Source of the DNA: a virus
DNA: 64,000 bases
Strand: one strand, 5' to 3'
Virus record (IMG/VR): IMGVR_UViG_3300048591_000242
Location: 62,001-126,000 of that record
Part shown: in pieces, positions 25,876-34,236 of the stretch
Layout of the letters: each line of letters opens with the position of its first letter
How positions within the stretch are numbered: position 1 is the first letter of the stretch
Notes under the pieces: generated by a model
What the model saw: the letters and a program-made list of their open reading frames with translations, nothing else
What the model was told of the DNA's origin: nothing
Databases searched by the model: none
Program-made: the position numbers and the translations under genes

Positions 25876-26382
25876 ATGAATCTTAAGAACTCGCATTTAA
25901 TAGACGGCGTGTTGGAAGAAGGAGATCCTATCTCCAACAACAGACTATTATTCTCACACCCGTACAACAATGATTATTGTATCGTACTGGATGGTGATAG
26001 CGCATATGTAATACCTAAAGACAATGGTGGTGATAACTTCACAACCTATGACTTTGATCCAACCACTTCTTTACTATGCAAGATAGTTGGCGATAACATA
26101 AAGGTTGCTACGTTACCCCTAATGGATGGGGATGTAGTTGTAGATACCAGCCCGTCGTATGTAGGACGCGCGCTGCACATAGAAAATGAATGTGGTGGTT
26201 GTGGTAGACCGCTATCTATATATGCGGCTAACGTAGATGAATTTGATGAGTTATCAAAAACACATCATGTTTATGATGGACTTCAAAACCACACATTGGA
26301 AGAAGCCGGTTTAGAAGCCGATGAAGTAGATTTAGTTATTGTAACTAGATCTAGTCGTTGTATGGATTGTAAAGAATACTAA
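25876..26382 (+). CDS. Unknown protein with zinc-ribbon-like cysteines, 168 aa
   Basis: I do not recognise the family. Two cysteine pairs stand out, CGGCG near residue 112 and CMDCKEY at the very C-terminus. Together they could bind a zinc ion as a zinc ribbon. The N-terminal half is acidic and beta-rich. It is the first gene after an early-type promoter and starts after AAAGGAAAT. Confidence 0.65.
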   Translation: MNLKNSHLIDGVLEEGDPISNNRLLFSHPYNNDYCIVLDGDSAYVIPKDNGGDNFTTYDFDPTTSLLCKIVGDNIKVATLPLMDGDVVVDTSPSYVGRALHIENECGGCGRPLSIYAANVDEFDELSKTHHVYDGLQNHTLEEAGLEADEVDLVIVTRSSRCMDCKEY

Positions 26383-26425
26383 TATTAAACCTTAATAAAG
26401 GGTATAACCCTAAAGGAGAATAGCT

Positions 26426-27088
26426 ATGGCTATATACGGCATAGGCGCTATGTGTGGTGGTAATCACGACTATTCACTGGATTGTGCGCTGGGTAATTAC
26501 GTTTTTATAAACTGTCCCAGGGGGAAGAAGCCATCCATAGACAGGGTATTTGATTCAATGTCACTAGGCGACATAGTCTATGTAAAAACCACCAACCAAT
26601 ATGGCTTATATATTAAGTCCGTACACCTGGTAGTAAATGATGAGATAGAGCACATCTTAGATCGTGCCAACAGAGTAACCGGTTATAAAAGAAAAACCAT
26701 TTGCCTGTGGTATGGTAAGAATGCTAACAAATGGACTTACCTTTCTAAGAACATTGATGACCTACACTACATGCGTATGGGTCCAATTTATCCTGAACTA
26801 GGAGATAAGGTGGTGGATTCCATAAACGTTAAAGTATTAATGGATTGTGGTAAGATAAAACAACCAGTTAAACCCACTACGTTTGAAGAGGCTATAAAAA
26901 GAGTACTAGCTGGAGAGATGTTTACTGATAGAGAGACTCTTTTATTAACTGACATGGATGAACTAGTCGCCCATGCTCAAGCTAGAATGGGTTGTCTTGT
27001 AGGTGATCAGGATATTAGAGCGGCTAAGGATATAAATGGTTGTACCCCAGAGGATATTTATAACAGCCACAATTACGGTAGTAGATAG
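26426..27088 (+). CDS. Unknown protein, 220 aa
   Basis: I do not recognise this protein. The N-terminal half reads as beta strands with a basic patch (INCPRGKKPS), followed by SLGDIVYVKTTNQYG, a layout seen in some small nucleic-acid-binding folds. The C-terminal third is helical. It starts after AAAGGAGAAT, follows the zinc-ribbon-like gene and ends at a terminator before RNA polymerase beta'. Confidence 0.62.
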   Translation: MAIYGIGAMCGGNHDYSLDCALGNYVFINCPRGKKPSIDRVFDSMSLGDIVYVKTTNQYGLYIKSVHLVVNDEIEHILDRANRVTGYKRKTICLWYGKNANKWTYLSKNIDDLHYMRMGPIYPELGDKVVDSINVKVLMDCGKIKQPVKPTTFEEAIKRVLAGEMFTDRETLLLTDMDELVAHAQARMGCLVGDQDIRAAKDINGCTPEDIYNSHNYGSR

Positions 27089-27099
27089 TTATAATAGAT

Positions 27100-27130
27100 A
27101 AAGGAGGGAATATCATCCTCCTTTATTTTT
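27100..27130 (+). terminator. Rho-independent terminator upstream of RNA polymerase beta'
   Basis: AAAGGAGG (27100-27107) pairs with CCTCCTTT (27116-27123), followed by a T-rich run. It is of the conventional class, without the TATGC(T/C)G heptamer. Confidence 0.8.
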
Positions 27131-27157
27131 TTAGTTTTTAAAAAGAAAAGGTGTAGT

Positions 27158-28786
27158 ATGAAAATAGCAAAGGTACCTTTCAATATTTCGATAATGAGTA
27201 ATCTACAACAAACAGTAGCAGGCTTACTCCCAGTTAGGGATCTAGGTATTATAGATAACAACACTGGGGATTTTGTAGAGACCGGCTTATACAGTAATAC
27301 TATCTTTGGACGCGTAGGTACTCCAGAGAGAAACAAAAGACACGGTTATATAAATCTACGGTGTCGCGTACTGCATCCAAAGATCTTTGAGGAACTAAAC
27401 CGCTTAGGTGGTTTATACAAAGAGATAATGCGCGGTAAAGCATATGCCAAATGGGATGACAAGTTACATGACTTTGTAAAAGCAGATATCCTAGAGGGTA
27501 GTACAGGCTATTCTTTTTTTATGAAACATTACGATGACATAAAGTTTAAACGTAATAAGTCTAATAAACGTAACTTAAGAATAGAGCTTATAAATAAGTA
27601 TCGAGCTGTAAGTAAAATCCATTTCTTTATTGTATTACCTGCAGGTCTACGAGACGTACGTATATCTGAGGATGGAAGGCCTGTAGAGGATGACATTAAT
27701 AAGCTATATAGAAAGATACTTATTACTACAAGTGGTATACCTGAGAATATGGCTTTTAAAGAAGACCCTTCTCTGGATAGCGTTAGATGGTCTATTCAGA
27801 ACAACATACAGGCCGTTTGGGACACTATTGTAGGTACCTTAGGTGGTAAGAGTGGATTCCTGCAATCTAAGTGGGGTTCTCGTAGAGTAGCACATGGTAC
27901 TAGAAACGTAATTACTGCTATGGACCCAGGCTCCGATGTATTAGGTTCACCTAGGTCGTTTGATAACAGTACTACTTTAGTAGGTTTAAACCAAACTATA
28001 CGTGGTATAGAGCCAGTTATTACCAGGTATGCCATGGTAAACGGCATAGCCTCCGATCTAATAACCAATATGGATAACGGAGTTACCTTAGTGGATAGGA
28101 AGACACTACGCAGTAAGGAAGTTCTACCTAGTGAAAAAGAGAGAGTAAACTGGGGTACAGTGCAGGGCAGGTCAGATTTAATTAGCCATTTTGAACAAAA
28201 AGAAAATAGGCATAATCCAGTAATAGTAGAAGGACATTATCTAAAGCTTATATACACAGATGACGTAGGATTTAAGCTATTAGATGGAATAGAGGATTTA
28301 CCCTCAGATAAAGATCCTACTTTAGTTAGACCTCTTACTTGGGCTGAGTACTTCTATATTACTACGGCCCCTGTAATGAATCGAATACGCTGTCACGTTA
28401 CTAGATATCCAATAACTGGATCTGAGTCTACCTATCCTTCAGTGCCTTATCTGAAGACTACAGTTACTGCAAAACAACTCTACCAGTATAATGGGCAATG
28501 GGCAATAGATTCTGATTCTAAACTATTTACAGAATTTCCAGACTCGGTAGCTAAGCTAGAGTTTATGGATTCTGCCAGCCCACACATAAGTTCAATAGCT
28601 GGGCTAAACGCCGATTACGATGGCGACACAATTTCCATTCAGTATGTCTTCTCTGATGAGTCAGTAAAAGAAGTGGACGGTAAATTAAACTCTATTTCTA
28701 ATTACCTTACTACCAGCGGTGAGTTACATCAGAGCGCCGGAAACGGTATAACTAAAAGAATTTTCCATAATTTTAGTGGTTTCTAG
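27158..28786 (+). CDS. DNA-directed RNA polymerase beta' subunit, N-terminal part
   Basis: A 542-residue polypeptide matching the N-terminal half of beta'. The catalytic metal-binding loop NADYDGD lies at residues 484-490, equivalent to NADFDGD in cellular enzymes, with Asp486, Asp488 and Asp490 all present. The protein ends about 50 residues later, so the rest of beta' must be a separate gene outside this window, as in phiKZ-type phages whose beta and beta' are split into several polypeptides. The beta gene follows after one unrelated gene. Whether this enzyme is packaged in the virion or made after infection cannot be decided from the sequence. It starts after AAGGTGTAG. Confidence 0.92.
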   Translation: MKIAKVPFNISIMSNLQQTVAGLLPVRDLGIIDNNTGDFVETGLYSNTIFGRVGTPERNKRHGYINLRCRVLHPKIFEELNRLGGLYKEIMRGKAYAKWDDKLHDFVKADILEGSTGYSFFMKHYDDIKFKRNKSNKRNLRIELINKYRAVSKIHFFIVLPAGLRDVRISEDGRPVEDDINKLYRKILITTSGIPENMAFKEDPSLDSVRWSIQNNIQAVWDTIVGTLGGKSGFLQSKWGSRRVAHGTRNVITAMDPGSDVLGSPRSFDNSTTLVGLNQTIRGIEPVITRYAMVNGIASDLITNMDNGVTLVDRKTLRSKEVLPSEKERVNWGTVQGRSDLISHFEQKENRHNPVIVEGHYLKLIYTDDVGFKLLDGIEDLPSDKDPTLVRPLTWAEYFYITTAPVMNRIRCHVTRYPITGSESTYPSVPYLKTTVTAKQLYQYNGQWAIDSDSKLFTEFPDSVAKLEFMDSASPHISSIAGLNADYDGDTISIQYVFSDESVKEVDGKLNSISNYLTTSGELHQSAGNGITKRIFHNFSGF

Positions 28787-28793
28787 GCAAACC

Positions 28794-28808
28794 TTGGATA
28801 TATATTAC
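28794..28808 (+). promoter_or_regulatory. Early-type promoter TTGGATATATATTAC upstream of the BspA-like gene
   Basis: The element aligns with TTAGGTATATATTAC and contains TATATTAC. It begins only eight bases after the beta' stop codon. Its 3' end overlaps a 26-bp palindrome at 28807-28832. Confidence 0.65.
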
Positions 28809-28832
28809 AATTATGTAATATTACATAATTGT
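28807..28832. repeat. 26-bp perfect AT-rich palindrome, operator-like
   Basis: ACAATTATGTAAT followed directly by ATTACATAATTGT is an exact palindrome. It covers the expected start point of the promoter at 28794-28808 and lies 29 bases before the BspA-like gene. It could be a repressor operator or an RNA hairpin in the leader. A looser copy of the idea, ATTTGTAA-TT-TTACAAAT, lies at 29767-29784 after the gene. Confidence 0.7.
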
Positions 28833-28860
28833 TTAGCTAAATATCCCAAAGGAATATGCA

Positions 28861-29718
28861 ATGAAAGTAACTAAAGAACAACTAATTGAAATAATTAAAA
28901 GTTCATCCATACACGCTGATCTTAACCACTTAGATGTATCTGATATTAAGGACATGTCTAATGTATTTTATAAAACCAGATTCAATGGAAGCATACACAG
29001 ATGGGACGTTAGTAATGTAACTAACATGTACGGGATGTTTAAGGAATCCAGGTTTAATGGAGATATTAGTAACTGGATAGTTAATAAAGTAGAAAACATG
29101 TCTAACATGTTTGAAAATTCTATTTTTAACGGAGATATATCCAGGTGGCGTACGATTAAAGTGAAAGACATGACAAGCATGTTTTATAACTCATGTTTTA
29201 ATGGAGACATATCTAGATGGGATGTTAGTAATGTTACCAGCATGATGGATATGTTTAACAGATCACTATTCAATGGAGATATCTCAGAATGGGATGTATC
29301 CAGTGTAACCAATGCGTCATTTATGTTCAATAGATCAAAGTTTAATAGGGATATTAGTAAGTGGAAAACATCTAAGGTAACTTCCATGTTAAATATGTTT
29401 AATGAATCTATTTTTAACGGAGATATTAGTAAGTGGGATGTCCGTAAGGTACGGAATATGTTTTATATGTTTCGTAAATCCAATTTTAACGGGGACATTG
29501 GTGAATGGAACGTGTCTTCTGTAACTGATATGTGCGCTATGTTTGAAGGTAGTGTGTTTAACAGAGACATTAGTAAATGGGAAGTGGGTAAGGTAAAGGA
29601 CATGTCACGTATGTTTAAGGCATCTAAGTTCACAGGGGATGTATCTAACTGGAACATCAAACCAAAGGCCGTCACTACAGAAATGTTTTATAAAACCAAC
29701 CAGACTATCCATTTATAG
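28861..29718 (+). CDS. BspA-like repeat protein (DUF285), 285 aa
   Basis: The protein is almost entirely made of about ten 24-residue repeats with the consensus FNGDISxWDVSxVTxMxxMF, from about residue 40 to 280, preceded by one degenerate unit. This is the BspA/DUF285 repeat, a solenoid that in bacteria and eukaryotes binds other proteins at surfaces; no signal peptide is present here, so a cytoplasmic role is likely. It has its own promoter with palindrome, ribosome-binding site (AAAGGAAT) and T-run terminator, and sits between the beta' and beta genes of RNA polymerase. It is AT-rich compared with neighbours, which suggests acquisition. Target is unknown. Confidence 0.88.
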   Translation: MKVTKEQLIEIIKSSSIHADLNHLDVSDIKDMSNVFYKTRFNGSIHRWDVSNVTNMYGMFKESRFNGDISNWIVNKVENMSNMFENSIFNGDISRWRTIKVKDMTSMFYNSCFNGDISRWDVSNVTSMMDMFNRSLFNGDISEWDVSSVTNASFMFNRSKFNRDISKWKTSKVTSMLNMFNESIFNGDISKWDVRKVRNMFYMFRKSNFNGDIGEWNVSSVTDMCAMFEGSVFNRDISKWEVGKVKDMSRMFKASKFTGDVSNWNIKPKAVTTEMFYKTNQTIHL

Positions 29719-29725
29719 CAATAAA

Positions 29726-29754
29726 AATAAGGGAGCTTTCCCTTATTTTTTTTT
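29726..29754 (+). terminator. Rho-independent terminator after the BspA-like gene
   Basis: AATAAGGGA (29726-29734) pairs with TCCCTTATT (29739-29747), followed by an uninterrupted T-run. It is a strong conventional terminator that closes the BspA-like unit before the beta gene. Confidence 0.85.
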
Positions 29755-29766
29755 CATAAACAACAT

Positions 29767-29784
29767 ATTTGTAATTTTACAAAT
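29767..29784. repeat. Inverted repeat ATTTGTAA-TT-TTACAAAT
   Basis: Two exact 8-base arms with a two-base centre lie 32 bases before the RNA polymerase beta start codon, just after the terminator. It may be an operator for the beta gene. Confidence 0.5.
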
Positions 29785-29815
29785 AGAATGGCATATACTT
29801 AGGAGTATAGTCAAT

Positions 29816-32800
29816 ATGTTACCTTACAAAACCTACTTCCTAAAACATGTAGCGAAGAATCTACAACAGCTAATGTCTAGGAAGCCAAGCAAAGCAGAGA
29901 CCATTACTCTACCGGCAGATACACTCATTCACCACATGAGTGATAGCCCGTCTGAGTATGGTATTCGCCTATCTCATCCTTTATTAGTAAATGATAAGCT
30001 ACCTATTAGAGTAAGTCATGTATTGGAATTATCAAGTCATGAAGGTGACCCCAAGCCTCGGGTGCTAAATGAGAATAAACTGATTACTAATTACTTTAAA
30101 GATAGACCCAGTCTGTTTACTAGACTTAAGAAGATAGATAGGGCTATGAAGGAGAGTCGAGCAGTAGTGGTATTTGACTATTCTACTTTACCCCATAAGT
30201 ACTATTATCTAAAGTCAAAGCTTTCCCATATTCACGAGTACAATAACCTTATTGCTACTCAGTTTAACTCCGCTATTGAAGTAGGTATACAGAAAAATCA
30301 GTTTATGTGCTTTAGACTACCTACGGCACTACCTGATCTAATGCAGTTTAGAACTACACCGAATCCAATGCCTACGGCTAAAGTAGATTTGTGGGAGGAT
30401 GAAGACGCTTTAGGTTTACTGTATATCTGGAATCTACTAGATGAGCCTACTAAGTTTCCTAGAGAAGCAGCCTCTAGTATTACCTTAGCTTTCTATGATG
30501 CTGATAACGTAAGTCAAGTTAACCTAGGCGATCTACTAGAGTGGGCTGAGAAAGACGTTAAAATTACTAAGAATGTTTTATATAAAGCATGGAGTAGTTT
30601 AATGTCTACGCGCACTACTGTAGACAGTGAGGCTTTGGAGGGGGTAGAAGAGACTCCTGAAGAGGGAGGCGTAGTACAGGAGAACGACTTTACTGAAGAG
30701 CCTTCAGAGTCTGAAGAATTACCGAAACCAGTAAAAGAGATAGCTGCTACTACAGAAGATCCAGTTAAGCAAACTGAGACCACTGTAATAGATAACGAAG
30801 TTGTTAATTTTGAAGTGCCGGTGTTTGAGGGTGATGTTAATATAGCAGAGCGTACCTTAAACGAGTCTATGGCTGAATTAGCTTCAGTGGGTAGACTAAG
30901 TACCGCTGAACAAAACAGACTACGTACTATATCCAGAAACTACAAGAAAATAAAGAATCCCTTTGGGGAGGGTACGCTGGAGGAGCTAACTGTTATAAAG
31001 CCAGAATCTCTGGTTATCTCCAGTGAGGACCACAACATACCTGAGAAGAAATTTGTTTTAGACAAAGGTATGCTTAATAGCACAGTAAACGATTTTACAG
31101 GTAAATATGTAAAAGAGCTTTTACAAAAGGATGTAACTAAGGCCGTATTAAACGTACAAAACGCCGGAGTACTGGTAAAGGATTACAAAGTAGAAAACAA
31201 GAAGGACGCCATTAATGACTATAACGAATATACGGTTGAGTTGGTGCCTATAAATGGTAAAGCTTCTACTGTTAAATTCAGATTACCCGTTGTAAATGAA
31301 GACGGTGAGTTCCTGGCAAATAATACCCTATATAAACTCGATAATCAGAAAAACGATCTTCCGATTCGTAAGATTAGAGGGGATCGGGTGGCTCTTACTA
31401 GTTACTATGGTAAGGTCTTTATAGATAGAAGTCCAAAAGCTGTAAATAACTACGGTAGATGGATTACTACTAAAATAACTAAAGCAGCTATGGATTCCGA
31501 TGTATCTAACATAACTGATTTGGTGTTCTCTAATGCATCATTGCCTAATGTGTCCCTACCTAGGGCATATACGGCCGTAGCCTCTAATATACTTAAGTTT
31601 ACTTCAGGTAGATTTAGTATGTATTTCGGATATAGCAACAGGGAAGAGGTTTTTAGTAAAGAAGCATTGGACCTGGTAGAATCTAAAGGCCTAACTATTT
31701 GTGGTTTCCAGAGTGATGCTAAGGGCATCTACCTGGGCATGGATAAAGACGGTATGATCCATGTGGTCTCTACTAAAGAAAACAAAACTATAGGTAATCT
31801 TTCTGAGCTTATAGGTTTAGGTTGGGGCGATGGCCCTATTGAGTTCGCTGAGGTTAAGGTATTTGGTAGGTCTGTACCAATGGTATTATTCTTAGCGTAC
31901 ATTTACGGGCTATCTACATTACTTAGTAAAACCAAAATACCACATCGTTGGGTGGATAGTGGCAACCAGTTAAATCTAGGTCCACATGAGTATCGTTTCA
32001 GATTTAGAAATGAGTCATTGGTTATAGATACTCGTGCTAGATTAGCTAGCATGATTATAGGTGGTTTATCTGCTGTAAAAAGGATTACTCCAGACTATGA
32101 TTCCTTTGACTTTAATAAGAAAGGTATTTATGGCCATGTCTTTGATATGTTGGGTTTAGGCAGACATTTACTAAAAGAGATTTCTCTTATGGATAAGATG
32201 TTTGTTGATCCTATTACTAAGGAGATATTGGAGTCTAGGAAGGAGCCGACTGAACTACGAGGAATGTTGGTTTATGCTGCGGAGCTATTGTTAGATGATA
32301 ATGCCCCGCATGAGATGGACCCTGAATGGATGAGAGTGCGTGGCTATGAGAGATTCTCCGGCTTTGTTTATAACCAGTTGGTTTCTGCCATACGTACTCA
32401 CGGCAACGCCCCTAATCCAGCAAGAGCACAGGTGTCTATTAATCCTACGGCAGTTTGGGGAGATATACTAGCAGACACCGCCGTGTTATTGGTGGAGGAG
32501 TCTAATCCCATTCATAACCTAAAGGAGAAGGAAGGTTTAACGTTCTCAGGACAGGGTGGTAGAAACTCCAAGACTATGGTAGAGCGCACTCGCGTATTTC
32601 ATGAAAATGACATAGGCGTAATATCTGAATCTACTCCAGACTCAGCTAAGGTAGGTATACGTAGTTACATGCCACCTAATGCTAAGCTAAATAGTTTAAG
32701 AGGGACTACCGTAAGGTTTGATTTGGAAAAGGACAGTGCGGCCTCTGCTTTATCTACTACCGGACTATTAAGTCCTAGTGGTACACAGCTCGATGGCAAA

Positions 32801-33925
32801 CGGTTGAACATGTCGTCTGTTCAACAGTCTTCTATGGTTTCGGCTAAGGGCAGTGTGGTTACTCCAGTGCGTACCGGTTATGAGCAGGTTATTGCTAATA
32901 GATGTAGTGATAAATTTGCATATAGTGCTAAAGGCGATGGTAAGGTAATATCGGTAGATGATAAATATCTTCAAATTCAATATAAGGATGAGTCTGGAGA
33001 AGAAGTTATTAAAGGTATACCAGTAGGTACTAAGCACGGCTTGGCTGCAGGTGCGGTAATTCCGCATAAAACTGTTACTGACCTTAAGGCAGGAGCTAAA
33101 TTTAAGAAAGGCGATATCCTTACCTGGAATAACGGTTACTTTAGCAGAGACTATCTAAATCCCGGTGGTGTATCTTCTAAAGGAGGAGTACTGGCTAGAA
33201 TGGCTATACTGGAGTCCTCAGATACCATCGAGGATAGTTCCGCTATAAGTGAAAGGTTAGTAAAACAGCTAGCTACACCTATTAGTAAAATGAAAACCAT
33301 ACTGGTATCCTTTACTGACTCGGTCACTAACTTAGTTAAGGAAGGAGACGCAGTGGATATAGAGTCTATTTTATGTGTAATAGAAGACGCCTCTACCGCT
33401 GAATTGTCTAAAAATGATACTAGTCTAGTAGGCTTAACTAAATTATCTGGCAGTACACCTAGGGCTAAATTTAGAGGTACTGTAGGTAAGGTTGAGATTG
33501 TCTATATGGGTAAACCAGAAGACATGCATCCTACCTTAAAGTCCATAGCTTTAAAAGATGCTAAGGCTAGAAAGGAGACAATAAAGAGCACTGGAGTGGA
33601 TGGCGCTACTACAGGTGAGATTTTTGCTACTACCTTTGTAGGAGGAGAGAAGGTAACACCTAACACTATGGCTATAACCATCTATATGGATTCTGAGCTT
33701 GAAAATGCAGTTGGGGATAAAGCTGTGTTTGATAATGCACTTAAGACTATAGTGGGTAGGGTAATGACTGGTACTAATACCACAGAAGATGGGGAGCCTA
33801 TTGATGGGTTATTCAGCTATGATGGGATAAGTCGTAGGATAGTTCCGGGCGCCTTTTCTAATGGAATTACCAATACTACCCTTTTAGCTTTAGGAGAAGC
33901 CTTTGTAAAAGCTTATAGGGGATAG
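29816..33925 (+). CDS. DNA-directed RNA polymerase beta subunit
   Basis: A 1369-residue beta subunit. The C-terminal half shows the conserved pieces in order: SSVQQSSMVSAKGSVVTPV, GYEQVIANRCSDKFAYSAKGDG, GDILTWNNGYFSRDY, and AVGDKAVFDNALKTIVGRV (about 1298-1314). The two active-site lysines of cellular beta correspond to Lys1302 and Lys1310. An acidic low-complexity insert (about residues 275-335, VEETPEEGG and EEPSESEELPKP) lies in the N-terminal third. In phiKZ itself beta is split into two genes, so a fused beta next to a split beta' is a lineage feature. The ATG at 29816 follows AGGAG; upstream in-frame codons overlap the BspA-like gene and its terminator and are not translated. Confidence 0.9.
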   Translation: MLPYKTYFLKHVAKNLQQLMSRKPSKAETITLPADTLIHHMSDSPSEYGIRLSHPLLVNDKLPIRVSHVLELSSHEGDPKPRVLNENKLITNYFKDRPSLFTRLKKIDRAMKESRAVVVFDYSTLPHKYYYLKSKLSHIHEYNNLIATQFNSAIEVGIQKNQFMCFRLPTALPDLMQFRTTPNPMPTAKVDLWEDEDALGLLYIWNLLDEPTKFPREAASSITLAFYDADNVSQVNLGDLLEWAEKDVKITKNVLYKAWSSLMSTRTTVDSEALEGVEETPEEGGVVQENDFTEEPSESEELPKPVKEIAATTEDPVKQTETTVIDNEVVNFEVPVFEGDVNIAERTLNESMAELASVGRLSTAEQNRLRTISRNYKKIKNPFGEGTLEELTVIKPESLVISSEDHNIPEKKFVLDKGMLNSTVNDFTGKYVKELLQKDVTKAVLNVQNAGVLVKDYKVENKKDAINDYNEYTVELVPINGKASTVKFRLPVVNEDGEFLANNTLYKLDNQKNDLPIRKIRGDRVALTSYYGKVFIDRSPKAVNNYGRWITTKITKAAMDSDVSNITDLVFSNASLPNVSLPRAYTAVASNILKFTSGRFSMYFGYSNREEVFSKEALDLVESKGLTICGFQSDAKGIYLGMDKDGMIHVVSTKENKTIGNLSELIGLGWGDGPIEFAEVKVFGRSVPMVLFLAYIYGLSTLLSKTKIPHRWVDSGNQLNLGPHEYRFRFRNESLVIDTRARLASMIIGGLSAVKRITPDYDSFDFNKKGIYGHVFDMLGLGRHLLKEISLMDKMFVDPITKEILESRKEPTELRGMLVYAAELLLDDNAPHEMDPEWMRVRGYERFSGFVYNQLVSAIRTHGNAPNPARAQVSINPTAVWGDILADTAVLLVEESNPIHNLKEKEGLTFSGQGGRNSKTMVERTRVFHENDIGVISESTPDSAKVGIRSYMPPNAKLNSLRGTTVRFDLEKDSAASALSTTGLLSPSGTQLDGKRLNMSSVQQSSMVSAKGSVVTPVRTGYEQVIANRCSDKFAYSAKGDGKVISVDDKYLQIQYKDESGEEVIKGIPVGTKHGLAAGAVIPHKTVTDLKAGAKFKKGDILTWNNGYFSRDYLNPGGVSSKGGVLARMAILESSDTIEDSSAISERLVKQLATPISKMKTILVSFTDSVTNLVKEGDAVDIESILCVIEDASTAELSKNDTSLVGLTKLSGSTPRAKFRGTVGKVEIVYMGKPEDMHPTLKSIALKDAKARKETIKSTGVDGATTGEIFATTFVGGEKVTPNTMAITIYMDSELENAVGDKAVFDNALKTIVGRVMTGTNTTEDGEPIDGLFSYDGISRRIVPGAFSNGITNTTLLALGEAFVKAYRG

Positions 33926-33927
33926 TT

Positions 33928-33994
33928 TATGCTGCGTCGGTAGCCGTAGAATCGACTGTTTTACGGGGGTGGCTAAAAGGCCACCCCCTTCTTT
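33928..33994 (+). terminator. TATGCTG followed by a GC-rich terminator after RNA polymerase beta
   Basis: TATGCTG lies at 33928-33934, right after the stop codon. Then GGGGGTGGC (33965-33973) pairs with GCCACCCCC (33980-33988), followed by TTCTTT. Here the heptamer precedes the strong stem, unlike at most other sites. Confidence 0.75.
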
Positions 33995-34014
33995 AATTTA
34001 ATTGGAGAAGACTA

Positions 34015-34236
34015 ATGTCTTTCGTTGACCTTAATAAAAACCAAGAGAAGGCTAGAGAAGTAGAAACTCTAGCTACTGTAGCAAACGGTTTAGCCATAGC
34101 CAGTGCTGCAATCAGTGAACTTATCGGCAAAGACTTAGCTAAATCCGAAGAAGTATCCTTCGAGGACCTTATCGTAGTCTGTGTAGGTAATGAGATTAAC
34201 ACGGCTATAGAGCGTATGGCAGGAGAGAAAGCGTAA
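34015..34236 (+). CDS. Unknown small helical protein, 73 aa
   Basis: I do not recognise this protein. It is helical and slightly acidic, without membrane segments (AKSEEVSFEDLIVVCVGNE). It starts after TTGGAG and its TAA stop shares a base with the next start codon, so it is coupled to the following gene. It opens a four-gene group that ends with the prohead protease, which suggests a head-assembly role. Confidence 0.65.
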   Translation: MSFVDLNKNQEKAREVETLATVANGLAIASAAISELIGKDLAKSEEVSFEDLIVVCVGNEINTAIERMAGEKA

